From Acidobacteriota bacterium (GTDB lineage: Bacteria > Acidobacteriota > Terriglobia > Bryobacterales > Bryobacteraceae): 10,321 nt of DNA. The stretch covers positions 1 through 10,321 of the forward strand of contig JAJYKC010000030.1 of NCBI GenBank assembly GCA_021788955.1, read 5' to 3'. This document shows positions 1-6,449 of the stretch, piece after piece. The position numbers and the translations under genes are program-made. The notes beneath the pieces are model-generated. The model was not told the DNA's origin and ran no database searches. It was given only the letters and a program-made list of their open reading frames with translations. Numbering within the stretch: the first letter of the stretch is position 1; every line of letters starts with the position of its first letter.

Positions 1-303
<303 letters not shown>

Positions 304-308
304 GCTCC

Positions 309-312
309 GGAG
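309..312 (+). promoter_or_regulatory. Ribosome binding site of atpC
   Basis: GGAG lies 7 bases upstream of the ATG at 320, inside the 16-base gap after atpD. This supports the ATG as the true start of the short epsilon subunit. Confidence 0.7.
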
Positions 313-319
313 CGAAGCC

Positions 320-583
320 ATGGACCAGAGCTTCCACATCCAGGTGGCCACGCCCACCGGCCTGTTGGTGGATACTGACGCCGTCACCGCGCAGATTCCC
401 GCCGCCAGCGGTTACATCGGCGTTCTGCCCGGCCATGCGTCCCTGCTCGCCGCCCTCGGCGACGACAAGCTCAGCTACGTCACCACCTCATCCCAGACGC
501 GCTCGCTTGTCATTCACGGCGGCTACGTCGAAATCCACGACGACCAGGTCCGCGTCCTGACGCCTTCGGCCGAGCAGGCCTAA
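320..583 (+). CDS. atpC: F1Fo ATP synthase subunit epsilon, short form lacking the C-terminal helical domain
   Basis: Epsilon is part of the central rotor stalk and couples F1 to the c-ring. The 87-residue product matches the N-terminal beta-sandwich domain: the start resembles the family (FHIQVATPTGLLVDTDA), and the IPAASGYIGVLPGHASLLAAL segment is the family signature. Typical epsilon subunits have about 130-140 residues and end in two alpha helices that can extend into F1 and inhibit ATP hydrolysis. That part is absent: TAA at 581-583 follows directly after the beta-sandwich, and the next bases encode sixA on the other strand. Short epsilons are natural in some lineages, such as green sulfur bacteria, so this is probably not a broken gene. 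The gene follows atpD by 16 bases and has a GGAG ribosome binding site. Confidence 0.95.
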   Translation: MDQSFHIQVATPTGLLVDTDAVTAQIPAASGYIGVLPGHASLLAALGDDKLSYVTTSSQTRSLVIHGGYVEIHDDQVRVLTPSAEQA

Positions 584-1068
584 CCCTTCGCGGCCATCTT
601 CGGCGCCAGCAACCACCGCAGCGTGCCGTGAGGCTCGGCCGGAAACCGCTCCAAGTCGATGCGCGCCAGGGAGCCCTTCTTGAACTCGATCGCCACGTTC
701 GGCGCGCCAAGCAGGAACGCAGCCGACGCGCTCAGCAGCGGCTCATGCCCGCTCAGCAGCAGACTTTCTGCTCCCCGGTGCGCCCGCACTTCCTCCCACA
801 CATCCTGCGGCGTCGAACCCGGCAGCAGGGATTTGGTCCGCAGCAACTCGCCGCGGTAGCCCAGCGCTTCCGCCGCCACCTCCGCCGTCTCCACTGCCCG
901 GCGATGTGGACTCGTCAGCACCAGCGACGGCTTCACTCCCGCCGCTGCCGCCGAACGCAATATCCCCATCAGCCGCTTCCGGCCCTCCGCGGTTAACGCT
1001 CGTTGCGCATCCGCCCGATGCGCGGACGCCTCCTCGGCGATCCCATGCCTCAGAAGATATAGCTCCAC
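580..1068 (-). CDS. sixA: SixA-type phosphohistidine phosphatase
   Basis: This is a histidine-phosphatase superfamily (phosphoglycerate mutase-like) protein of the SixA type. In E. coli, SixA removes phosphate from histidine on phosphotransfer proteins such as the ArcB HPt domain or NPr. From GTG at 1068 the product has 162 residues, nearly the length of E. coli SixA (161). It opens with VELYLLRHG, giving the RHG motif at Arg7-His8. TSPHRRAVETAE supplies the second arginine near residue 56, and SGHEP places the second histidine at 108. These positions agree with the E. coli active site (Arg7, His8, His108), which is why I prefer this GTG. An upstream ATG at 1089 would add MRAIVVV; neither start has a convincing ribosome binding site. 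The stop (TAG, 580-582 reverse) overlaps the atpC stop. No partner HPt or PTS gene is visible nearby. Confidence 0.9.
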   Translation of the reverse strand: MELYLLRHGIAEEASAHRADAQRALTAEGRKRLMGILRSAAAAGVKPSLVLTSPHRRAVETAEVAAEALGYRGELLRTKSLLPGSTPQDVWEEVRAHRGAESLLLSGHEPLLSASAAFLLGAPNVAIEFKKGSLARIDLERFPAEPHGTLRWLLAPKMAAKG

Positions 1069-1119
1069 AACCACTACGATAGCCCGCATTTGCCATACTC
1101 GTAGGTTCGACCTGACGCC
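1069..1119. promoter_or_regulatory. Divergent intergenic region between sixA and the O-antigen ligase-like gene
   Basis: This 51-base gap must hold the promoters of two divergent genes. On the plus strand, TGCCATACT (1091-1099) looks like an extended -10 element (TG, one base, then CATACT), with no good -35 partner. It would give a leader of only about 14 bases for the gene at 1120, which lacks an obvious ribosome binding site. No clear minus-strand promoter was recognised. Confidence 0.25.
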
Positions 1120-2310
1120 ATGCCCGACCTCGCTCCGCACGCGCGCCGCGCGGCCTACCTACTGACCGCGGGCTCCGCGGTTTCCATCCTGTTCTCCATC
1201 GCCATCTCGCAGATCCTCATGGCCCTCGCCTTCGCGGCGCTTCTCGTATCGCGCGAGCCCATCCGCTTTCCGCCGCTGAAACTCCCGCTATTGTTGTTTT
1301 TCGTCGGGACCGTGCTGTCGCTTTCGCTCGCCGACGACCCCCACATCGGCACGCCGCAGATCCGCAAGTTCTACGTGTACTTGATCGCGCTGCTCGTAGC
1401 CAGCGTCTACAACTCGGCCGCGAAAATCCGCAACACCGTGCTGCTCTGGGCCGGCGTCGCCTCGCTTTCCGCCCTCCGGAGTTTTGCCCAGTTCGTGCAG
1501 AAGTTTCAGGAAAGCAGAACGGAGAACGTCAACTTCTATCAGTTCTACGTCGGCGAGCGCATCACCGGCTTCATGAGCCACTGGATGACCTTCGGCGGCG
1601 AAGAGATGATCGTGCTGCTGATGCTGGCCGCGTTTCTGTTCTTCGCCCCGCCCAGCCGATGGAAGCTTCCTGCCTCCATCGCCTGCGTCCTGCTCGCCGT
1701 CTCGATGCTTCTCGGCCTGACGCGCGGCATCTGGCTCGGCGCGGTCATGGGAGGTGTCTATCTGCTCTGGTCCTGGCGGCCGAAGTTACTTCTCGCCTTG
1801 CCGGCGTTGATTGCCGTGTTGCTTGTCTTTGCGCCCATCCGCGAGCGCGTCGTCAGTGTTTTTCATCCGCACGGCGATCTGGACTCGAATGAGTTCCGCG
1901 TGGTCGTCTGGCGCACCGGGCTGAAGATGATCGAGGCGCATCCCTGGTTCGGACTCGGGCCGGAAGAGGTGAAGGCCGAGTTGCCGCAATACATCCCTGC
2001 CGGCATCCCACGGCCCCTGCCCAGCGGATGGTATGGCCACCTGCACAACATCTACCTGCACTACGCGGCTGAACGCGGCATCCCCACGATGCTCATGCTC
2101 ATGTGGTTTCTTGGGAAAATCGGATACGATTTCACGCGCTCGCTCCATGGCGGGCCTCCGGCGGAATCGCGCTGGGTGCTCCACGGCGCCGTTGCCGTGT
2201 TGATCGCCGTGCTGGTCGAAGGATTTTTCGAGTTGAACCTTGGCGATAGTGAGGTCCTAACCATGTTCCTCACCGCTACTACATTCGGATATGTCGCTCG
2301 CTCATCGTGA
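1120..2310 (+). CDS. O-antigen ligase / Wzy polymerase family membrane protein
   Basis: The 396-residue protein is very hydrophobic, with about ten to eleven predicted membrane segments, for example around residues 20-45, 52-65, 85-100, 165-200, 205-240, 320-335 and 350-370. It resembles the Wzy_C/WaaL family, which transfers or polymerises undecaprenyl-linked glycans on the periplasmic face. Family-like points are LTRGIWLGA (Arg202), the start of a periplasmic loop at FRVVVWRTGLKMIEAHPWFG (about residues 259-278), and HLHNIYLHYAAERG at 307-320. In the latter, His309 and Arg319 sit where the conserved His/Arg-containing motif of ligases lies. Membrane topology and sequence cannot separate ligase from polymerase. 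No glycosyltransferase, flippase or chain-length gene is nearby, so the polysaccharide involved is unknown. Its last 20 bases overlap the following SDR gene, suggesting translational coupling. Confidence 0.85.
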   Translation: MPDLAPHARRAAYLLTAGSAVSILFSIAISQILMALAFAALLVSREPIRFPPLKLPLLLFFVGTVLSLSLADDPHIGTPQIRKFYVYLIALLVASVYNSAAKIRNTVLLWAGVASLSALRSFAQFVQKFQESRTENVNFYQFYVGERITGFMSHWMTFGGEEMIVLLMLAAFLFFAPPSRWKLPASIACVLLAVSMLLGLTRGIWLGAVMGGVYLLWSWRPKLLLALPALIAVLLVFAPIRERVVSVFHPHGDLDSNEFRVVVWRTGLKMIEAHPWFGLGPEEVKAELPQYIPAGIPRPLPSGWYGHLHNIYLHYAAERGIPTMLMLMWFLGKIGYDFTRSLHGGPPAESRWVLHGAVAVLIAVLVEGFFELNLGDSEVLTMFLTATTFGYVARSS

Positions 2311-2959
2311 AATTCTCCTCGCCGGCGGCTCGGGCGGACTCGGCTCGGAAACCGCGGCCGTGCTCGAAGCCGAAGGCGCGCGCGTCGTCATCTCCTCGCG
2401 CCGCTCGGGCATTCCTGCTGACATCACGCAGAAGGAAGATAGAATCCGCCTGCTCGACGCCGTGCCGGATCTCTACGGTCTGGTCGTGTTCACGGGCACG
2501 CCCGCGCGCGGCAACCCGGACGAAATGATGCAGGTGTCCTATGAAGTCAATTACGCGGGCCCGATCCTGCTGGCCCGCGAGGCCGCGGAGCGGATGAAGG
2601 ACGCGGGCGCCCCCGGCGCCATCATCCTCGTCTCAACCATGCAAGCCGTGTCGGTGTTCCCCGGCTCCACCGTCTACGCCGGCGCGAAGGCGGCCCTGCA
2701 GCACGCCGCTCGCATTCTCGCCAAAGAGTGCCGCGGCCGCGCCAACATCCGCGTCAACGTCATTTCCCCCGGAGTGATGCAGGCCGGGATGGCCGAGGAA
2801 AGCATCGCCGCGGGCAAGTATGACCGCTATCTCGCCGAAGACGTCATCCCGCGCTACGGCCGCGCCCTCGATGTCGCGCGCGCGGTCCGCTTTCTCCTCG
2901 AACCGGATAACTACATCACCGGACAGATTCTCTCAATCGACGGCGGCATCACGCTCTAA
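2291..2959 (+). CDS. Short-chain dehydrogenase/reductase (SDR) family oxidoreductase
   Basis: This is a classical SDR of 222 residues, somewhat shorter than the usual 245-250. The NAD(P)-binding glycine motif GGSGGLG is at residues 12-18 after beta-strand ILLA. SSRR at 35-38 after the second strand suggests preference for NADP(H). Asn87 (VNYAGP), Ser115 or Thr116 (LVSTM) and Tyr129-x3-Lys133 (VYAGAKAAL) form the catalytic set. The tail ITGQILSIDGGITL is typical of FabG-like enzymes. The usual NNAG motif is replaced by FTGTP (67-71). The substrate cannot be told from sequence. The ATG lies inside the end of the upstream membrane-protein gene (overlap 2291-2310), with no strong ribosome binding site, so re-initiation after the upstream stop is likely. 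Its TAA ends one base before the convergent epimerase stop. Confidence 0.93.
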   Translation: MSLAHREILLAGGSGGLGSETAAVLEAEGARVVISSRRSGIPADITQKEDRIRLLDAVPDLYGLVVFTGTPARGNPDEMMQVSYEVNYAGPILLAREAAERMKDAGAPGAIILVSTMQAVSVFPGSTVYAGAKAALQHAARILAKECRGRANIRVNVISPGVMQAGMAEESIAAGKYDRYLAEDVIPRYGRALDVARAVRFLLEPDNYITGQILSIDGGITL

Positions 2960-2960
2960 C

Positions 2961-3860
2961 CTACAGCCGCAAACTCGCCAGCGCGGCCGGCAGTTCCGGA
3001 TAGAGGAACGTGTAACCGGCGCGCAGCGCCGCCTCGGGAAGCACCCGCTGGCTCGCCATCATCACCGTGGCCATATCGCCATACTTCAGCCGCAGCGCGA
3101 ATTCGGGAACGGTGAAAAGCGCCGGCCGGTGCAGCGCCTTGGCAAGAGCCTTGGTGAACTCCGCGTTCGTCACCGGATGCGGTGCGGTGGCGTTCCACGC
3201 GCCGGATGCGGCATTGTGCGCCAGCGCGAACGAAACCAGCCCTGCAACGTCGTCCGAGTGAATCCACGACATCCACTGCTTTCCCGACCCGAGCTTGCCT
3301 CCCACACCGGCGCGGAACGGCGGCGCCATCTCCTTGAGCGCACCTCCGCCCGCCCCCAGCGCGATACCGATGCGCAACCTCACAGTCCGCACGCCGAGAG
3401 TTTCAACGAACTCCGCCGCGCGCTCCCACTCCACGCACACATCGGCAAGGTAGCCCCTGCCCGGCGGTGAAGCTTCGGTGAGCGCCTCGTCCCCGCGCGG
3501 GCCGTAGAAGCCGATGGCCGAAGCGGCGACATACACCGCCGGGCGCGAAGGCTGGCCCGCCAGAGCCTCGGCCAGTTGCAGCGTGCGGTCCACGCGGCTC
3601 AAGCGGATGCGCTTCATCACTTCCGGCGTCCAGCGCTGCGCGACGGGCTCGCCGGCGAGATTCACAATCGCTTCGGCGCCGGTAAGCGCGTCGGGTGGCG
3701 GCTCGTCGGCTTCTTCGGGCCACGCGGAAAATTCGATTCCTTCCGCCAGCTCGGCCGGGCGCTTCCGTCCCACAAGATGAAGTTGATGCCCTTCGGCGCG
3801 CAGCTTTCTCACAATCGAGCTGCCGAGAAAACCGGACGCGCCGATGAGCGTAATTCTCAC
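2961..3860 (-). CDS. TIGR01777 family NAD(P)-binding epimerase/oxidoreductase (YfcH-like)
   Basis: This 299-residue extended-SDR protein has the typical length of the TIGR01777/SDR39U1 family, whose reaction is generally unassigned. It starts VRITLIGASGFLG, with the GxxGxxG nucleotide-binding motif at residues 7-13. Family-typical stretches follow: IVNLAGEPVAQRWTPEVMKR, IRLSRVDRT, the ASAIGFYG active-site region, and WMSWIHSDDVAG. The C-terminal part (FTKALAKALHRPALFTVPEF, then YPELPAALASL) matches the small domain often found at the end of this family. The GTG start at 3858-3860 overlaps the photolyase stop (GTGA at 3860-3857). An AGGGGGAG ribosome binding site lies about 8 bases upstream. 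The open frame continues upstream to 4220, but that extension is only an out-of-frame reading of the photolyase. Coupling to the photolyase suggests co-expression. Confidence 0.93.
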   Translation of the reverse strand: MRITLIGASGFLGSSIVRKLRAEGHQLHLVGRKRPAELAEGIEFSAWPEEADEPPPDALTGAEAIVNLAGEPVAQRWTPEVMKRIRLSRVDRTLQLAEALAGQPSRPAVYVAASAIGFYGPRGDEALTEASPPGRGYLADVCVEWERAAEFVETLGVRTVRLRIGIALGAGGGALKEMAPPFRAGVGGKLGSGKQWMSWIHSDDVAGLVSFALAHNAASGAWNATAPHPVTNAEFTKALAKALHRPALFTVPEFALRLKYGDMATVMMASQRVLPEAALRAGYTFLYPELPAALASLRL

Positions 3861-5275
3861 AACGCCAACTCCCCCTGCGCGGCCTGCGCTTCCCGGCCCG
3901 TGCGTTCCAGTTCCGCGATCTCGCGGACGTAAGCGTCCACGCCGGTCTTGCGCTTCATCCCCTCGAGTGACATATAGCGTATCTGGCCGAAAATCGGGCG
4001 CTCGCCCCACGGCCGGTCGTGCAGACCGAAGCACCAGAGGATGTTCGTGTAGGTGTTCGGGTCCCTCCCGTCGAGCGCATAACGGTCGTGCATCGCGATC
4101 ATGAATCGTATCGCATCCTGATGTGTCGCGGACCACTCGATGATCTTTTTGCCCCAATACATCCGGTAATAGCCGTGGATCTTGCCGCGTAGCAGTAGTT
4201 CCTTCTGCGTGGCGTTCCACAGCGCATCGTGCGTGGCCGCGTGCTCCAACTGCTGAGCTGTGTAGCAGGGCTCGCGCCGGTCGCCGTCGTGCTTCCGCAG
4301 CGTGCGCAGAGCCCAGTCCGGCAGCGCATCGAACGTTTCCGCGTATTCGGTGTAGCGCGCGAAGTTGAACGCGAGTTCGCGCCGCACGATCAGTTCTTCC
4401 AGAAACTCGTCGGCGATCAACTTATGCTCCTGCGCATATTCTCTCGCCTCGAGCGCCACTTCGAGCGACGAGATGTGGCCGAAATGCAGGTATGGGCTCA
4501 GGTTCGATGTCGCGTGCGCCGAAGGTTCATTACGGGCCGAAGCGTAGCGGCGCAAGTTCGCGACCAGAAAATGTTCGAGCCGCCGCTCGGCTTCCAGGCG
4601 TCCGCCGCGAAAAGCCGTCGAGCGCGGAACCGAATGGTCGATCTCGCACGATGCGGCGAGCGCCGGGATATCGGCCTCGCGCACCTCGGTGTGAAGCGGG
4701 GAAACGGGTTCGTCAAAGCGCCGGCCCGGCTTCGGTTGCGGCGCCGGGTGCAGATACTTCGGCAGCAGCTTGTGAATCTTCGGCCGGATCGTGTAAGCGG
4801 CGTACTCGCGCTTGTCGATCCGGTTCATCGGCACGATGCAACTAGAGTCCACCGCGTAGTAAGGGATGGCGAGTTTGGCCGGCACGCGCGCGTTGTAGCG
4901 GCGGGCCACGAACGCCGGATAATCGTCGGCCACCACCGCGGCCGCGTCTCGCGCCAGTTCGTATAGCGCGTTGTCCGGGTCCGAGTGCCGGCGGCGGAGA
5001 TGAAACACGTAGCCGATGCCGAGCTTCGCCAGGCGCCGGGCGGTTTCCGCTACGCCTTCCAGTACAAACGTATGAAAGCGGTCGTTCGCCTGAGGGTAAG
5101 CGCAGGTCAGCCCCTCGTAAAACAGCACCGGAAGACCAACTTCGCGAGAGATCTGGCAGGCGTACGCGAGGCCGTGGTTCGCTTCCACTCGCCGGTTCAT
5201 CTGCGCCCAGTAAAGTACGTAGCGGCCTGAAGCCGGCAACGGCGCCTGGTTAAGCTGCCTGACGCGTTCTTGCAT
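3857..5275 (-). CDS. phr: Class II deoxyribodipyrimidine (CPD) photolyase
   Basis: The enzyme uses light and reduced FAD to split cyclobutane pyrimidine dimers in DNA. The 472-residue product matches class II photolyases. The N-terminal antenna domain has the hallmark opening (VRQLNQAPLPASGRYVLYWA, then QMNRRVEANHGL). NLSPYLHFGHIS near residue 257 begins the FAD-binding helical domain. EFLEELIVRRELAFNFA, MYWGKKIIEWS, DPNTYTNILWCFGLHDRPWG and FGQIRYMSLEGM are class II signatures. Tryptophans 374, 381 and 414 are candidates for the electron-transfer chain; I did not verify their exact mapping. I chose ATG at 5275, giving a product close to the family length of about 460. A longer frame to TTG 5329 adds 18 residues without family resemblance. 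The gene is coupled to the TIGR01777 epimerase by a 4-base overlap and is divergent from the radical SAM gene. Confidence 0.96.
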   Translation of the reverse strand: MQERVRQLNQAPLPASGRYVLYWAQMNRRVEANHGLAYACQISREVGLPVLFYEGLTCAYPQANDRFHTFVLEGVAETARRLAKLGIGYVFHLRRRHSDPDNALYELARDAAAVVADDYPAFVARRYNARVPAKLAIPYYAVDSSCIVPMNRIDKREYAAYTIRPKIHKLLPKYLHPAPQPKPGRRFDEPVSPLHTEVREADIPALAASCEIDHSVPRSTAFRGGRLEAERRLEHFLVANLRRYASARNEPSAHATSNLSPYLHFGHISSLEVALEAREYAQEHKLIADEFLEELIVRRELAFNFARYTEYAETFDALPDWALRTLRKHDGDRREPCYTAQQLEHAATHDALWNATQKELLLRGKIHGYYRMYWGKKIIEWSATHQDAIRFMIAMHDRYALDGRDPNTYTNILWCFGLHDRPWGERPIFGQIRYMSLEGMKRKTGVDAYVREIAELERTGREAQAAQGELAL

Positions 5276-5328
5276 CTCGTTTCTGGATTCCGGCCACAGG
5301 ATACCCGATACAATTAAACTGCCTAGCA
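5276..5328. promoter_or_regulatory. Divergent promoter region between photolyase and radical SAM gene
   Basis: This 53-base gap separates two divergent operons. It holds the most AT-rich patch of the middle region (GATACAATTAAACT, 5307-5320). On the plus strand, TACAAT (5309-5314) could serve as a -10 box. Transcription would then start about 7 bases before the ATG at 5329, fitting the lack of a ribosome binding site there (leaderless or near-leaderless mRNA). No convincing -35 box is seen, nor a minus-strand promoter; TATCCT (5303-5298 reverse) is a weak candidate. A shared operator between the operons is possible but no clear palindrome was recognised. Confidence 0.3.
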
Positions 5329-6414
5329 ATGGGGGCTTTCTTCACTCGCGCCGCCAACCGCGCCCGGCTCCTCTGGGGCTATCTCCGGGGCGCCGAAACG
5401 CTTTCCGGTCTGCCGGTGGAATACATCGTCGAAACCACGGCGAAGTGCAATCTCTACTGCCCGATGTGCCCGCGCGAGACGCACAAGCAGCCCAAGGAAG
5501 ACATGCCGGACGACGTGTTTTCGAGGCTGGTCGAAGGGGCCGGCCGCAGCGCGGAACACATGATGCTGATCGGCCTCGGCGAACCGCTGCTGGATGCCAA
5601 AATCTTCGATCGCATCGTCTCCTGCGAAACCCACGGCATCTCTTCGCTGATCTCCACCAATGGCGTGCTGCTCGATGAAGACACCTCGGCGAAAATGCTC
5701 GAAACGCCGCTGGCCCACATCACGCTGAGCTTTGACGGCGCCTCCCGCGATTCTTACGAGTACTACCGCAAGGGCGCAAGTTTCACTCGCGTGCGGGACA
5801 ACTTCGTGCGCTTCGCGCGCATGAAGCACGAACGCGGAGCGAAGGTGCAGGTCGTCGTGCAGTTGGTGCGAATGGAGAAGAACGCGAACGAGGTGGATGA
5901 GTTCGTCCGCTTCTGGAGCGCGGTGCCGGGCGTCGACCAGATCCGCATCAAGGAAGACGAAACGAACCTGCTCCAGCCCGCGGCCGCGCACGAGGCGGGC
6001 GACTGGACACATCCGTGCCACTACCTGTGGCGCGGACCGATGTATGTTAAACATGACGGCGCGGTGTATCCATGCTGCCAGAGCTATATGTTGGATGGGG
6101 CTCCTGTGGGATACGCGGGGCGGCAGAGCCTGGACGAGATCTGGAATTCCGATGCGATGCGGAACATGCGGCGGCTGCACGTGGCCGGCCGGGCCGGCGA
6201 GATCGGCGTCTGTTCGCGCTGCCTCACGACAATTCCGCATCCTCTGCTCGTCGCCGGGAGCCTGATCTTCCACGGCAAAACCGTGCGCCGGCTGCTGCCG
6301 GCCGTCGAGCGGCTGGCGTATTTTTCGCGTTTGCCGGGACGGTGGTTGCGGCCACCGGTACGCGCGGGCGCTCCGGCCGAGGCGCGGGAGTTGGTGCAGA
6401 TTCGCAAGCAGTGA
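5329..6414 (+). CDS. Radical SAM protein with SPASM/twitch-like C-terminal cysteine set
   Basis: Radical SAM enzymes use a [4Fe-4S] cluster to cleave S-adenosylmethionine and start radical chemistry. The 361-residue product has the cluster motif Cys40-x3-Cys44-x2-Cys47 (CNLYCPMC) after strand VEYIVETTAK. IGLGEPLL fits the SAM-binding GGE-type motif, and STNG and LSFDG are typical core-strand motifs. The C-terminal part has Cys230 (HPCHYLW), Cys249-Cys250 (VYPCCQ) and Cys295-x2-Cys298 (CSRC), with SLDEIWNS in between. This arrangement suits a SPASM or shorter twitch domain holding an auxiliary iron-sulfur cluster. The last ~60 residues are basic and hydrophobic and may touch the membrane. No precursor peptide gene is visible, so the substrate is unknown. 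The ATG has no ribosome binding site. The next gene follows within about 35 bases on the same strand. Confidence 0.9.
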   Translation: MGAFFTRAANRARLLWGYLRGAETLSGLPVEYIVETTAKCNLYCPMCPRETHKQPKEDMPDDVFSRLVEGAGRSAEHMMLIGLGEPLLDAKIFDRIVSCETHGISSLISTNGVLLDEDTSAKMLETPLAHITLSFDGASRDSYEYYRKGASFTRVRDNFVRFARMKHERGAKVQVVVQLVRMEKNANEVDEFVRFWSAVPGVDQIRIKEDETNLLQPAAAHEAGDWTHPCHYLWRGPMYVKHDGAVYPCCQSYMLDGAPVGYAGRQSLDEIWNSDAMRNMRRLHVAGRAGEIGVCSRCLTTIPHPLLVAGSLIFHGKTVRRLLPAVERLAYFSRLPGRWLRPPVRAGAPAEARELVQIRKQ

Positions 6415-6437
6415 GCTTCAGATTATGAGCCTTTAAC

Positions 6438-6441
6438 GGAG
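6438..6441 (+). promoter_or_regulatory. Ribosome binding site that favours a TTG start at 6450
   Basis: GGAG lies 8 bases upstream of the in-frame TTG at 6450-6452, an ideal spacing. The in-frame GTG at 6441 overlaps this same GGAG and has no purine-rich site of its own upstream. A later GTG at 6480 also lacks one. Confidence 0.5.
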
Positions 6442-6449
6442 TGACTGGT

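Noticed and set aside
584..700. Search for a lost epsilon C-terminal domain downstream of atpC in other frames
   Set aside because: No AtpC-like helical sequence is visible on the plus strand; the stretch is fully explained as the C-terminal coding end of sixA.
628..996. Plus-strand open frame of 122 codons
   Set aside because: Antisense to the well-supported sixA gene; Arg/Gln/Leu-rich composition typical of a GC-rich shadow frame, with no ribosome binding site or recognisable motif.
3861..4220. N-terminal extension of the TIGR01777 epimerase frame
   Set aside because: It lies entirely within the photolyase gene on the same strand in another frame, has no family resemblance, and the GTG at 3860 has a good ribosome binding site and gives the family length.
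4229..4966. Plus-strand open frame of 245 codons
   Set aside because: Antisense to the class II photolyase; very Arg/Val-rich with no domain motifs.
5276..5329. TTG-started 18-residue extension of the photolyase
   Set aside because: Residues have no similarity to class II N-termini and would overlap the start of the divergent radical SAM gene and all promoter space; the ATG at 5275 fits family length.
5323..6273. Minus-strand open frame of 316 codons
   Set aside because: Antisense to the radical SAM gene; His/Arg/Ala-rich shadow frame without motifs.
6425..6436. Mini-frame ATG-AGC-CTT-TAA just before the DUF2867 gene, as a possible leader peptide
   Set aside because: Only three codons, no ribosome binding site of its own, and no regulatory hairpin nearby.
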